Assembly: GCA_003024785.1 (NCBI GenBank)
Contig: PUQB01000732.1
Location: 1-64,000, forward strand
Direction: 5' to 3'
Source: Selaginella tamariscina
Taxonomy: Eukaryota; Streptophyta; Lycopodiopsida; Selaginellales; Selaginellaceae
Length of the DNA: 64,000 bases
Shown here: positions 1 to 10,564 of the stretch, one piece after another
Numbering within the stretch: position 1 is the first letter of the stretch
How the letters are laid out: each line of letters opens with the position of its first letter
Position numbers and translations under genes: made by a program
Notes under the pieces: generated by a model
Databases searched by the model: none
What the model was told of the DNA's origin: nothing
The model's input: only the letters and a program-made list of their open reading frames with translations

Positions 1-1
1 A

Positions 2-1747
2 ACAAAACTTTCCGAGCATACCCGTGAGAAGCTGACAAAAAGATCGGCGTTTTTAGCTAAGCCGAATCTCACAATCGAGCAGTACCATAAGTTATCGGCG
101 GAATGGGACGCTGCCGACACCAACCACTACAACAGCAAAATATGGGAGAAGTTTAAACACACGCGAGCCGTGTGGGAATCTCTTCAGCGACCACAAAGAG
201 CTACCGCAGGGAATACACAATCTGCGGAATATCGGGTAAGCAAATTGTTTGGGCGGGATTTATCTCGCCGGTATATTAATCAGAAAAGTCTGCAAAGAAA
301 CCCAGTAAGACGCCGAAGGCTAAGTCTGTTCAATCTACAAAGGATGTAGACAACGATTTCAAGCTCACATGGTTGAAGCCTTTAAATGGAACAACGATGG
401 AGGAGATGGAAGTCTTGGCTGATTTGGTGATCGATGGCAAACTACAAATTAATAACAGCAGCCCAACCTCTCCTTTTCATCTCAAGGCAATGGAGTTGAA
501 GACGGTCAGGCATTTCAAGGAGTGGTTGGGAATACACTGCCACAAACTGGGTTGGACCTCGACTTCAACATATGAAGAGGTTAGCAAATATTTGCATGTG
601 ACGAACGATGATATGCTTGTCGAATGGGTGAACCAATCGGAAGATCTGGCAAGAATCTATTGCACGCCAACGCCAAAAAGGAGAACATTGGGATGACGCC
701 TTCTCTTATGGCAGTCCTTCAGCAGCGGAGAACCGAATTGAACCTTATAAAGGAGGATGCTACGAATCACGACAAGCCCTACAGATGTTTGTTGTTAGAT
801 TCGGAGACTTTATGGGGTAACATCACTGCTTGTAGGAAACCGTTTCAATTGTTCGTGATGGATCGGCGGGTGTCAAAAAATCTTTCGACAGATAGGGCAC
901 TAGAGGATCTGGTGGAGAAACTTAGCCGTGCAAGCATATACATAGAAGGTATTTATTATTGAATTCATGCTTGCGCTCTTCACTGATACCTACTTTTTCA
1001 GGTATTTATTTCTTGATTCTTGCTCATGTCACCGATACTTTTGCCTTCGCCTTCGCCAAGAAGAATAGACATCGTTGGACAGGATTTTATATGAACGATG
1101 CTAATCCCAAGTGCATTGATACTGTTGTTCACTTGGTTGTTAGGAATGCGCCAAACAATTTCAAGCTTCCAAATGACTGGCCAGGCATCTGTTTGCACTC
1201 CAACGGCCCTGAACCTCCATCCGATACACCGATAGGTATGAGTGACGTATTCGGCAATGTACGTTATCCAAACATTACAAGTCAAGCGGCACGGAGCATC
1301 GTCAACTTGATCAGGGGTCCTCACAGTGATGCGTGGGTTTTTGACTACTGCACTAGGGGGTCCGTCTTGAAGGAGTGTTACCTTCGGCATACATGTGTGT
1401 TTGCCGTTGAGAAGGATAAGACCATGGTTGAGGACCTGAACAAGTGGATAGATTGGGTCTCAACTGAGTACCCCAACGATTCCATAAAGGCGTATTTGAG
1501 AAAGTTCCCTCCAGATAAGTGCGATAGCTCTGAAGGTGAATCTGGTTCAATCTCGGAGTCTGAGAACGAACATCAATCAGATATTAGACCGGAAGTTATC
1601 TCGAGGAGTACAGAACATTCGCACACTCCAGGACCCATGGAAACATCAATAGAAGATGCAGAAGATCTTGAACCATCTCACAAGCGGCTTAGACCTTCTT
1701 CGCCTCACTCAGAAGGTAATAGCGAAGAAGAATTGATAATGAATTGA
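2..1747 (+). CDS. Beta-class DNA methyltransferase-like protein of a mobile element (5' end outside window)
   Basis: Modelled as three exons: 2-235, 289-948 and 1002-1747, with GT..AG introns of 53 bp each (236-288 and 949-1001). The reading frame is continuous across both junctions. Within exon 2 the frame changes once, near 640-695, by a single-base shift. Seen: a strand ending in an acidic residue (PFQLFVMDRRV, about 855-890) where motif IV of N4/N6 amino-methyltransferases would lie. It is followed by RYPNITSQAARSIVNLI and then WVFDYCTRGSVLKECYL with FAVEKD (about 1335-1420), which match the motif X and motif I block (family pattern: H-P-T-Q-K-P ... D-P-F-x-G-S-G ... G-x-E). The order IV-X-I is that of the beta class. 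The DPPY-type catalytic tetrad is not conserved (DRRV), so activity is doubtful. The C-terminus (1510-1740) is Ser/Glu-rich and ends in a basic patch. The phosphatase-like gene follows 205 bp downstream, as in the other two copies. Family call is moderate; biochemical role is unproven. Confidence 0.6.
251..270. repeat. GGCGGGATTTATCTCGCC near-palindrome inside an intron
   Basis: A near-perfect inverted repeat sits within the first intron (236-288) of the methyltransferase-like gene. The same word, as GGCGGGATTAATCCCGCC and close variants, is repeated about 16 times at 61340-62070. It may be a binding site for an element-encoded protein or a relic of an inserted element end. The single copy here is weak evidence on its own. 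Confidence 0.45.
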
Positions 1748-1951
1748 TAGAGTGATGAATAGTTGTAAATGAGTGTAACATAAGGCATTTTTGTATATTT
1801 CTTTTATATTTGTACAGAAAATAAATTCTCAAGGATTAATGAAGCTTTTAGTTCAAACATGGGTCACACATTAACAAGGTAAATAATATACCTTGATAAT
1901 TTTAAGGTCAGCTAATTATCATTTTGCAGATGTAATGAAATAATTGAGAAC

Positions 1952-3152
1952 ATGGATTTTCAGCATTGCCATGAGGTAAGAGAGGGGTTTGGCGACAATT
2001 TTTGTGCCACATGTCAGAATGACAGAGTTCATGCAGGAAATGGATAATAATGCAGCTCAAAACATCGTTACCATGGGGGCCACTTCAGTTTTGCATCATC
2101 ATTTTTATTGGCTTCAGTTCCGAAATCAATTTCTTCAGCGCATGCAATATCTGAATCTTGTAAGGATGATGTACAATTAAATGATGAAGGGATAGGCAAC
2201 GAGGGCAAAAAAGTGAAAGGGAGCAAACAAGTGATTTGCAAAGTATTCAAGAGGCAACGCTATCTCATGTTACTCATGGCCATATTGTGTTGTTGGATGT
2301 CAATGGTGTTCTGCTTCATCGACAAAGGCCCGAGGATAGAAAAAAATCAAACAAGGAGATTTCATTCCTTGTCATGGTAAATTTCGATATGATATTATTT
2401 TTCGTCCAGGGTTGGATCGTCTCTTTCAAAAGCTTAAGGAGATGGGTGCGCTTGTGGGGATTTGGTCATGCATGCAGATTCATAACTTAACACCGCTGTT
2501 GAGTTTACTTAAGAAACATTGTAGTGTTGCAGAAGAGGTGATTCGTAAAGATTGGATTTTTGACCAGCGAATGTGTTAAACCTCTCGAATTTCACAATAT
2601 AAGAAAGGAAAGCAAGCCATACTTCTTCAAGAATGAAAGAATAATTGGGACTCATGGGGAGATCAGTCGCTTAAGGATAACGAAGAATGCACATATGTAG
2701 TAGACGACTCTCCTCAGAAGGCTATGCTCAACCAAAACATTGCTTGTATTCATCCAATCACTTTCGATCCATATTCTGATATCGATATCATGGATGAGCT
2801 AGTGAACTACTTGGATACGTGCCTCAGAAAGAAGAATCTCGAAAATTTTTGTGAGCAGTATCCACCGTATCATACATTTCCTGAAGCTTTTCTTTCTCGT
2901 GATATTGAATTTTATAAAATGAAGGATAGCAACCGGGCGCTTTATAATATTATTCTTAAGGAACGTCAGTTTTTAGATGAGCCTTTATGCAGACCTTCTC
3001 TTATCACATCTTATGTATTAACAAGGATGGCAACTCCCAATTGCATTCGTGAGAGTGTTAAGTGGTGGCAACAACATCAAGATATTGACCAAAATGATTT
3101 GATTAATCCGGAGAGTGATGATTTAGACAAAATGAAAGATTTCTTTGTATGA
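1952..3152 (+). pseudogene. FCP1/NIF-like (HAD superfamily) phosphatase, element-associated, copy A
   Basis: The ATG at 1952 is conserved in position in copies B (6613) and C (56509). An N-terminal stretch contains a CxxC pair (NFCATCQND). At about 2278-2310 the protein reads HIVLLDVNGVLLHR, the HAD motif I of the FCP1/SCP (NLI-interacting factor) family, although the canonical DLDxTL is altered to DVNGVL. After a frame change near 2365 it continues with RPGLDRLF..MGALVGIWSC (about 2400-2475), the family region around motif II. Then comes TYVVDDSPQKA (about 2688-2720), the motif III DDSP signature, followed by an intact C-terminal ORF (2724-3152) ending in an acidic tail. FCP1-type enzymes dephosphorylate Ser/Thr, for example on the RNA polymerase II CTD. 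The second motif I aspartate is Asn here, so catalysis may be lost. At least two frame changes and in-frame stops make this copy a likely pseudogene unless introns explain them. Confidence 0.6.
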
Positions 3153-3489
3153 TAGAAAAAGTATTTATAAAAAAATTAACATGTTGATAAGAAAATGATT
3201 TCATTTGTAATTATGTTTGATAGTATTTCTTCATTATTGTAAACTATTTTTAGAATAATATGAATATTCTAAGATATTTTAGGAATATTCCTTACTAAGT
3301 AAGGTTATTGAAGGATTAATTAATTAATTAATTAATATTTAAGGCTTAATTACATATTAATTAAATGATTAATTAATAATTAAAACTTAAGTATTAATTA
3401 GTAATTTATTTTATATTCCCATTTTCACGTATCATGCCCACTTTAGTTACAACGTGCAAAATTCTGTATATCATTGCGGGATAGTACAT
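3153..3489. other. AT-rich spacer with TTAA runs
   Basis: No gene is seen. It contains a run of AATT/TTAA repeats (about 3315-3400) and a short GAATATTC-rich stretch (about 3250-3295). That stretch resembles the GAATATTC-rich subterminal zones of the transposon at 35529-43837, so the 3' end of mobile element copy A may lie here. No TIR could be identified. Confidence 0.4.
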
Positions 3490-3914
3490 AAACAATGGGA
3501 GAGATGAACACTCATCTCCAAGAACGAGATCTCCCTAAGTATATCTCGGATGATGATACACAACCGACGGATATACCTAAAGATCTAAAAAATAACTGAT
3601 TCTATTTTAGGGAGGAATATTCAAGAGAAAAAGATTATTCCTGTAAAATAGAGTAACCCTAGAAAACAGAGCATTCCTGTGAAACGGATTCAGGATGACG
3701 TGGCAAAATCAATGGCTCAAAGTGCATTGAACCAAGAAATTCAATCACGTTGGACAATTAATACATATTGCCCCATATATTAAAAATCAAATCCTGGAAA
3801 TGTTGAAATTATTCCAAAATCCTACCTGCATACAGGAAATGAAATTCACCGAGTAGAAAAACATTATGAAAAAGAAGGTGATTATGATGGGTATGTGCCC
3901 AACATTACTGTATA

Positions 3915-5271
3915 TATGGTAAAAACAAGATAAAAGAAGTCCTTATAGATGGAGGCTCAGGAGTTAATTTTATTGAGGAACATGCTTGTAAGAAATGGGT
4001 TTAGGACCATTGAGCCTGCTCCTTTTAATTTAAAAATGGCAGACCAGAGAAGTGTCAAGCCTATAGGTATAGTGAGAGGAGTGACTATATCTATAAAGGG
4101 TCTTAAATATAACGTGTCTCTTATTGTCCTCCAAATGGAAGGAAAAGACACTGTATATACTATGTTATTAAGTAGACCTTGGTTAAAAACTGCCAAAGTT
4201 ATACAGGATTGGGGAACAGGAAAGATGACGTTGGGTGAAGGAGAAGGAAAACCAGTGATATACAATCATACTAAAAGGTATGTTAAAAAGGAAAACAGAC
4301 CTCTTATTTTAGAAGGATATGACTGGTTTAATGGCTTAGACGATCAGGAAGAGGTAGAAATTCTGAAAGCTTATCCTGACTTAAAAGTCCTGACAGATAT
4401 AGACTTAAATGTAGTGCTTAAAGGAAAGAAAACTGTTCAGCAGAAGGAAGAAGATAGGCCCGGATTGCAGGAAAAGTTCTATAAGGCAATCCCATATGAG
4501 ATTGATTTACAGGAACAACTTGCGGAGTATACATATGTGTATACTACAGATCCTTTGCAGCAAGTGAATGTAGGTACAGAAAATGAACCTAAGAACCTAT
4601 TCATTGCTCAGGAATTAAATAAAGAATTCCGTGAAAAAAGGATTGAACTTGCTTCAAAAATATCAGGATGTTTTTGCCTAGTCCTATAAAGATCTTAAAG
4701 GCATACCTCCTGAATTGTGTACACACACATACAATTATTACCAGGAAGTGAGCCTGTAAAACAGAGAGCATATAGGATGAATCCTAATTATGCACAGCTT
4801 GTGAAGGAGGAGATAGATAAGCTGTTAAGTGCAGGTTTTATTTATCCTATACAGGGTGCACAATGGTTATCACCACTTGTGATTGTTCCTAAAAAGAATG
4901 AAAAGTTAAGAGTATGTGTAAATTATAAGAAGTTAAATGATGCCACAAAGAAGGATGTTTTTCCTATTCCGTTTATAGAGGATGAGCCTAAGGAACAGGA
5001 AGGAAAAACTATTCAGGAACAGGAAAGAAAAACTATTCAGGAACAGGAAGGAAAAACTATTCAGGAATAGGAAGGAAAAACTATTCAGGAACAGGAAAAG
5101 AAAGCAAATAGTGAGCCTAAGGAACATCATGAAGAAAATCAAGTGCTACAACTCAAGGTATCAACTTCCAACCAAGAACTAAAGGAAGAGAGGAACAACT
5201 TTCAAAAGCATAAAAAGGAGAATCTAGAATATCATGAAGATCAACATCATAAGGAAGGAGTAGGATAGGTG
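3915..5271 (+). pseudogene. Retroelement protease and N-terminal reverse transcriptase remnant
   Basis: The protease active-site segment VLIDGGSGVNFIEEHA lies at about 3937-3985. The following protease and linker sequence is in another frame (open from 3949 to 4689), so there is a frameshift right after the active site. A second open stretch (4717-5070) carries the RT entry region: YRMNPNYAQLVKEEIDKLL, then PLVIVPKKNEKLRVCVNYKK, the usual RT domain 1/2 block. The polymerase domain then breaks off at KKDVFPIPF (about 4975), just before the catalytic part, and is replaced by an in-frame 24-bp minisatellite and a Glu/Lys-rich tail up to 5271. No YXDD motif is present, so it cannot encode active RT. 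Confidence 0.6.
4991..5086 (+). repeat. 24-bp minisatellite, 4 units
   Basis: Four units of AGGAACAGGAAGGAAAAACT plus ATTC lie head to tail, with a partial fifth unit beyond. In frame the unit encodes the octapeptide QEGKTIQE. The fourth unit carries a TAG. The array begins exactly where similarity to reverse transcriptase stops. Confidence 0.85.
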
Positions 5272-5308
5272 CAGTGAGGACACTGCAAAGATTCAAGGTG
5301 GGGAATAG

Positions 5309-5850
5309 TGTTAGAGGCAAAAAATATAGCATGTAGGAACTGCATACATAGGACTTTTCTACGGTGGAGGAATAACTTGTAGGAAAGTAGTAGTAGGAAA
5401 TATCCTGTGTACAGGAAAAATCCTACAGCAGTAGGAAAAATCCTACAAGGTAGGAAGAATCCTACGGTTGCAGGAAGTAGACAATTATGACGGTTGGAGG
5501 AGGACAGGATTCGGTTAAGGCAAGCTAGGACAAGAAGGGGGAAGACTATGAAGGCTATGGAGGCTATGGAGAGCAATGCATGAGAGAGAGAGTATCTTTG
5601 GGAGAGAAGTAAGTTTCCACACTTGCTATCTCTTTGTATTCATATAGTAATGTAAGTGCATGTTTATGGTGTATTGTGAATGCTTATACATGGCAATGGC
5701 CAAAGCAAAATCCTATCCTTGACCTTAGAGACGAGATAAGTACATATATAAAACTCTCTATTGGACGAAATCCCTACACTTTAACTTGCAAAGCTTTTCC
5801 TACGCTGTGAATAGTGATTTCTGCACACAGGAAAGTTTTGTATGTTAACA
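5309..5850 (+). repeat. 3' LTR of the truncated retroelement
   Basis: It begins TGTTAGAGG after a purine-rich tract (about 5291-5308) and ends GTATGTTAACA, giving TG..CA ends. It contains a repeated TAGGAAAAATCCTAC-type motif (about 5395-5465). It is partly similar to the 526-bp solo LTR at 7099-7624. The ends are inferred from that comparison; no target-site duplication was verified. Confidence 0.55.
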
Positions 5851-5879
5851 CTTCATTACTAGAAATAAGCCAAAGAACT

Positions 5880-6362
5880 TCAACCTTTAGATGAGTGGAA
5901 AGGAGTATGCTTTCACTCAAATTTGTTTGCAACGACTTGTACACTACCAGCCAAAAGAAAATGTTCAACAATGTAATTTATGCATGTGCGACTGCACACA
6001 GTATCATGGACCTAGTCAGGGGTCCTTTGGAATTTGTCTGAGTATTCAATTTTTTGTACTAAAGGGTCTGTTGAAGTGCTACATCCCGAAACCGTGTGTT
6101 TTTTGCCATTGATATAGATGAGACAGTAGTTGATAACTTACAAATGTGGATAGAACGTTTCTCAAATAACTACTTGAACAAACCAATCCAGAAGTATATA
6201 AAAAAGTATCTTTTGGAGAACGATGAGAACTTAAACTTTACATCAATAAAGAATGACTTTGCATCAGTGTCTTTTTCCAAAGGAGAGGATGAAGTTAACA
6301 AAGGAGAAGTCACACAAGGACAAACTAATAAAACATTGTCAAGTAAAGAATCATCAGAATGA
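5880..6362 (+). pseudogene. Methyltransferase-like C-terminal remnant, copy B
   Basis: This matches the C-terminal third of the methyltransferase-like gene at 2-1747. The segment after TCAGGGGTCC (about 6017) corresponds to the motif I region but contains stops. After a frame change it reads FFAIDIDETVVDNLQMWI, parallel to FAVEKDKTMVEDLNKWI of copy A, and then an acidic, Ser-rich tail ending at 6362. The 3' flank (6363-6612) is nearly the same as the flank of copy C (56130-56508). The N-terminal half is missing; the retroelement LTR at 5309-5850 abuts its left side. Confidence 0.55.
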
Positions 6363-6612
6363 TAAAGTGATGATGATAAACCTATTCCCAACGACACAGA
6401 GCATCCGCTAGGAACTCTGAAAGTAACAAAGTAGAAGATAATTAAGGGGTCATACATAGTTGTAACTTGTAAATGGGTAACATAAGACAATTTTTATTGT
6501 ATATGTTGTACAAAAAAAATAAATTCAAGGGCAAACATGAATCATGCTTTATCAAGGTAAACAAATATTACCTTGATAATTTTATTTCCAACTCGTTTAG
6601 AGCCAATATAAC

Positions 6613-8480
6613 ATGAAGAGCAAGGATTTTTATCAAGCGCACAAGGTAAGAGAAGGGTATGACAAAAATTTGTTGTGCCATATGTCAAGATGACATAGTT
6701 CATGTAGAACTTTAACATCAACACCATTGAAGACATTGTTTCAGTGGAGATAACTATGGCATGTCTTGGCGAGTGGTTTGAGGTGTCTAGCACTCCACAA
6801 GATTTATCCCTTCCACTAGAAGATGCAATTTCTAAATCTCAATTTCCTAGTTTGGCAAATAAAGCAAATGAAATGGAAATGCATATTGTCGTTTGAAGGA
6901 TTTGTCTCCTAGTGGAAATACTAATTTCCTTGAGATTCAAGAATTTCAAGAAGAAGAACAAGTTAATATTTGAGACTACAAAACGATTTAGTGATGATTT
7001 TAAATGAGCCTCTCCAAATCAAACCTTTAGTGGCGATAATGCCAAAATAAATTATGGTTAGAATTCAAGGAGTAGTAAATGCACTTGACTAATGTCCCTG
7101 TTAAAGGTAAAATATTAGGAGCATAGGACATCCTACTGTAGAGAGAATAAGGGTAGGAAGGTCTATAGTAAGCATGGAAGGAAAGGTTGTGAAGAAGGAA
7201 AATCCTTACCGAGAGGAAAAGGTGAGTAAGGAAAAGGAAAAGGTAAAGGATGACGTGGCGAGAGGAAGAGTAGTTAAGGGGAGTTAAGGCAACGAAGGAG
7301 GGTCTCCATTTGAAGTTCCAACAGGAGATAGAGGTTCTCTACACTTTGTCTCTTGTATTCATGTAGTAATGAAAGGTGCATAATATAAGATCTTGTGTGT
7401 ATGTATGTGTACTCTTAATGAATGGATCTAACAAGGCAATAGCCAAAATCCGTTCTTGCCCTTGACTTCGGAGACCAGTCATTGTGGCTTTGAGAGAAGG
7501 AGTTTTAATATATGTAAATGTGGAGAGTTGAAGGAAAGAGAGTGTGTAGCCTTTCCTAGAGGTTAGGAGAAAGGAAACCCGGTTAAACAGGAAAAGGTGG
7601 GATTTCCAGTTTTCCTGTTTAACAGTCCCACTACCTCAGTTGTGCAGGAAGAAGAGGAGTTCAAGTCTGGGGTTCAACTAGAATGTAGATTGGCATTGAG
7701 GAGGTCATCTTAACAAATATGGAGACACTTAAGATATTGTTGAAAGTGTGCAAGCTCAATGCTTGGTGATGGAAGTTGCAAAGACAACCAATGACAAGAT
7801 GATTGTTACCCAAATGATTAAAGTGTTGCATTAGACAATAGACTATGAAGATGAACTGTTGTTTACACCTATTCCTAGCAATCTTCCTAGTGGAATGTAC
7901 ACATCACCAGATTCACCAGAAACCCTCGTCGCAAGTCAAACCTTATCTTTCTTAATATCAATGGCGTGCTTTTCCATTGACGCAAACGTAAAGAAAGACA
8001 TAGAGAGATCAAACAAGGAATCATGTTGCCTTGTGGTGATAACTTTTACAAAGATATTGTCTTATGCCCTAGCTTGACAAAACTTTTTAATAAGCTTAAA
8101 AAGATGAACACGATTATAGGCATTTGGTCCTGTGCAATGCAATACAATATAGAAGCACTCCTTCAAAAGCTTTACATTCATAATGTAGCAGCATTCAAGG
8201 TGATTGACAAGGAGTTCATCTTGTATTAGTGATGTTACAAGGATGCATTTTTTAAATCACTTACAACCATTGCTTAAGAAGGACAAATCGGTCTTCTTTA
8301 AAATGGAAAAGTACATTGTTTAAAGGTCAGACATTTACAAGATGCTCAAGATACAATATTTGTTGAAAACATTTTTTTTGATGTCACTCAAAAAGTTGAT
8401 TGTTGCAATGAACTGCTTGAGCAATAGCTTTCTTTGTCCAAAGAATCTAGGTCATTGAAAGTGAGTAGAGATCCTTGACA
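6613..8480 (+). pseudogene. FCP1/NIF-like phosphatase remnant, copy B, interrupted by a solo LTR
   Basis: The ATG at 6613 starts a stretch aligning with copies A and C. A 526-bp solo LTR (7099-7624) interrupts it. Downstream are a motif I relic (FLNINGVLFH, about 7950-7980), the segment IVLCPSLTKLFNKLKKMNTI followed by IGIWSC (about 8055-8135), and a relic of the region before motif III (about 8285-8420, KSVFFKMEKY). In-frame stops occur throughout, so it is non-functional. A motif III DDSP was not found. The copy ends near 8480-8600, where chromovirus G2 is inserted. Confidence 0.55.
7099..7624 (+). mobile_element. Solo LTR inserted in phosphatase pseudogene copy B
   Basis: It begins TGTTAAAGG and ends CCTGTTTAACA, a 526-bp unit with short inverted ends (TGTTAAA/TTTAACA). 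It is flanked by the 5-bp direct repeat GTCCC (7094-7098 and 7625-7629). The homologous copy C shows the uninterrupted sequence at about 56950 (TAGTGTCCCGCTACCTC), which is the pre-insertion site. It belongs to the same LTR family as 5309-5850. Confidence 0.85.
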
Positions 8481-8619
8481 TTGTCACAAAGACTTCTCTA
8501 AATTAATCACGAAGGGCAATGTCGTCCTAATTGATGTTGTGTAAAAGTAATCAAAAGTCAAAAGCATATTCAGATGGTACACAAGAACCTTGCTATAATT
8601 GTCAAAACTTGGTTATTGC

Positions 8620-9251
8620 TGTCAAGCCACGATCCATGAACAAGGAAGAGAGTAGGATTCCAAGAACAAGAAGGCTTGACTCAGGAGCAGGACAGGGAGC
8701 AAGACAGAAACTAGGAACTCAAGAGCAAGACAAGGCGCAGGATAGGATCCAGGAGCAAGACATGAACATGATAGGATTTGGGAGCAAGACAAGAGCAGGA
8801 CAGGAAGGCGCAGGATAGGATCCAGGAGCAAGACAGGAACAAGATAGGATTCGGGAGCAAGACAAGAGCAGGACAGAAACCAGGAACAAGACAAGAGCAA
8901 AAGGCAATGAGCAAGACAAGAGCAGGAGGCAAGGAGCAAGACACAAACAAGACAAAACAAGAATGATCATAGAAAGACTGGTGTTGATAGTAACTGATTG
9001 TACAACAATTAGGTCGAAGCTTTTATGCTCACAACTCCAAGAGCTAATCTAGGCATGAGTACTAAAAGTGGCTGCATGCATCTAAAAGTGGTTATGTGCA
9101 TGCAGAGGCTAAAACGAGTTCACATGTCCCCTAGGCATCCTGTAGGCATATCATGTGGGAATATCCTGTAGGAATATCCTGCAGGCATATCCTGTATCCC
9201 GTATCCTATATCCTGTATCTGGAATCCTGCATCCTATATCAGGTCGTGACA
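8620..9251 (-). repeat. 3' LTR of G2, with internal minisatellites
   Basis: It starts TGTCAAGCCACG and ends GTCGTGACA on the plus strand, the reverse of the G3 LTR termini. Positions 8685-8960 hold an irregular tandem array of GGAGCAAGACA / GGACAGGAACAAG words. Positions 9125-9240 hold repeats of CCTGTAGGAATATCC and its variants. Long leucine/cysteine-rich open frames across this LTR are by-products of these repeats. Confidence 0.8.
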
Positions 9252-9261
9252 TCACCTCCTC

Positions 9262-10405
9262 CTAAGGACGAGTTCCACGAGTCTTGGGACTTGGTTTAGC
9301 AGGATAATGCCGATGAAAGGTAGCAACCTTGAAAGAAACATGGACGAGAATCAAGGATGCTGCAACTTCGTACTCAGGTTCCTCGTCAATGACCACAAGA
9401 GGGGGAGGAGAAGAAACATGACCAGGAAGAGAAGAAGGATGATACGGCTCCAACAAAGAGGTGTGAAACACAAGATGAAGTTTCACCGTAGATGGTAACT
9501 CAAGTCGGAAAGCTACAGGATTGACCTCCGCCACAATCCTGTAAGGGCCCAATCGTTGAAAATCCAACTTAGAAGAAGGCTTGTTGGCGAATATGTCAAC
9601 GAAGAAGCACACGAGATCACCAATCTTGTATACAGGTGCCGGCTGACGGTGAGCATCAGCATGATGCTTGTATCATTCCTGTACCCGCTGAAGATGAACC
9701 CGGAGATCATCCTGTACCTGACAAAGAAGTTGAAGACGATCCTGTACTACAGGAGCGGAAGAAGGAGAAGCAGGAGGAGCAAAGTCAAAACGTGGATAGT
9801 AGCCTGTAAGAGCAAAGAAACGTCTAGCCTGTAGATGCATGAATGGAGTTGTTGTGGGGCAAACTCCGCCATTGGAAGAAGGTCCAACTAGTTGTCCTGT
9901 TGGTAACTGATGAAAGCAAATATTGCTCCAAAGTTTGAATTGTGCGTTCTAACTACCCATCATTTGTGGATGATATCCTAAAGAAAGATCCTTTAACGTG
10001 TAGACTTCAAAGAAGTCTCACCAAAACTTGGACATGAATTGTGGGCCTCGATCATAAACAATGTCTCAGAAGACCATGATGTCAGAACACTTCACGGAAC
10101 ACCTCAGCAGTTGTCTAACCTGTAGCCGTCTTGTTGTAGGGTAGAAATGAGCCTGTTTGGTGAAACGATCAACCACACAAGAACTGTATCGAATCCACGA
10201 GAAGGAGGATCTATGAGGAAATCATAGAAATGGATTTCTAAGGAGCAGAAGGAACATGAAGAGGACGAAGAAGACCAGAGGGTGCATGATGAGGCATTTC
10301 GACCTGTTACAGGTGTCACAGCTTCGTACAAATCTTTCCACAAAACCTCACAACCCAGGCCATCAATAGTTGCGAGTCACCAACTCCACTATCTTGGCCA
10401 CCACC
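9262..10405 (-). pseudogene. G2 integrase C-terminal region, decayed
   Basis: Minus strand. Nearest the LTR is a region (9612-9262) with the family segment LGPYRIVAEVNPVAFRLELP followed by HLVFHTSLLEPYHPSSLPG, the GPY/F-type tail of the integrase. A short relic of a chromodomain-containing end follows (FHRHYPAKP). Compared with G3 (33280-33557), the chromodomain core is deleted. Farther upstream (10100-9990) the integrase core is only a relic, with DRGPQFMSKFW readable. Several stops and frame changes make it inactive. Confidence 0.65.
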
Positions 10406-10564
10406 AAAATGTCCTGTAGTCGGGGTATCATGACATCCTATACCACACGAGTCCTGGAAATACCAACAAGAACGTACATGAGACCTTCCCGGTACAAGAG
10501 TCCATCCTGTATGGCGAACAACTTGTATTATGAACGGGAACTGGAGGAAGAGGAACTTGCGATG

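Larger units (their letters stand above)
3490..5850 (+). mobile_element. Truncated Ty3-like LTR retroelement (gag/PR/partial RT plus 3' LTR)
   Basis: The internal region starts around 3490 with a short gag-like stretch (MGEMNTHLQERDLPKY, about 3497-3545). It continues into protease and the first part of reverse transcriptase, then stops. RNase H and integrase are absent. A 3' LTR follows at 5309-5850. No 5' LTR was found upstream, so the element is 5'-truncated or its 5' LTR is very diverged. The LTR is related to the solo LTR at 7099-7624: they share a region around TCTTTGTATTCATRTAGTAA and another around AAGGCAATRGCCAAA. Confidence 0.6.

Noticed and set aside
8622-8970. Overlapping minus-strand open frames rich in Leu, Ser and Cys over the LTR
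   Set aside because: They follow the minisatellite of the LTR in all three frames at once; the same happens at 21419-21918 and 30394-30648. They are composition artefacts, not genes.
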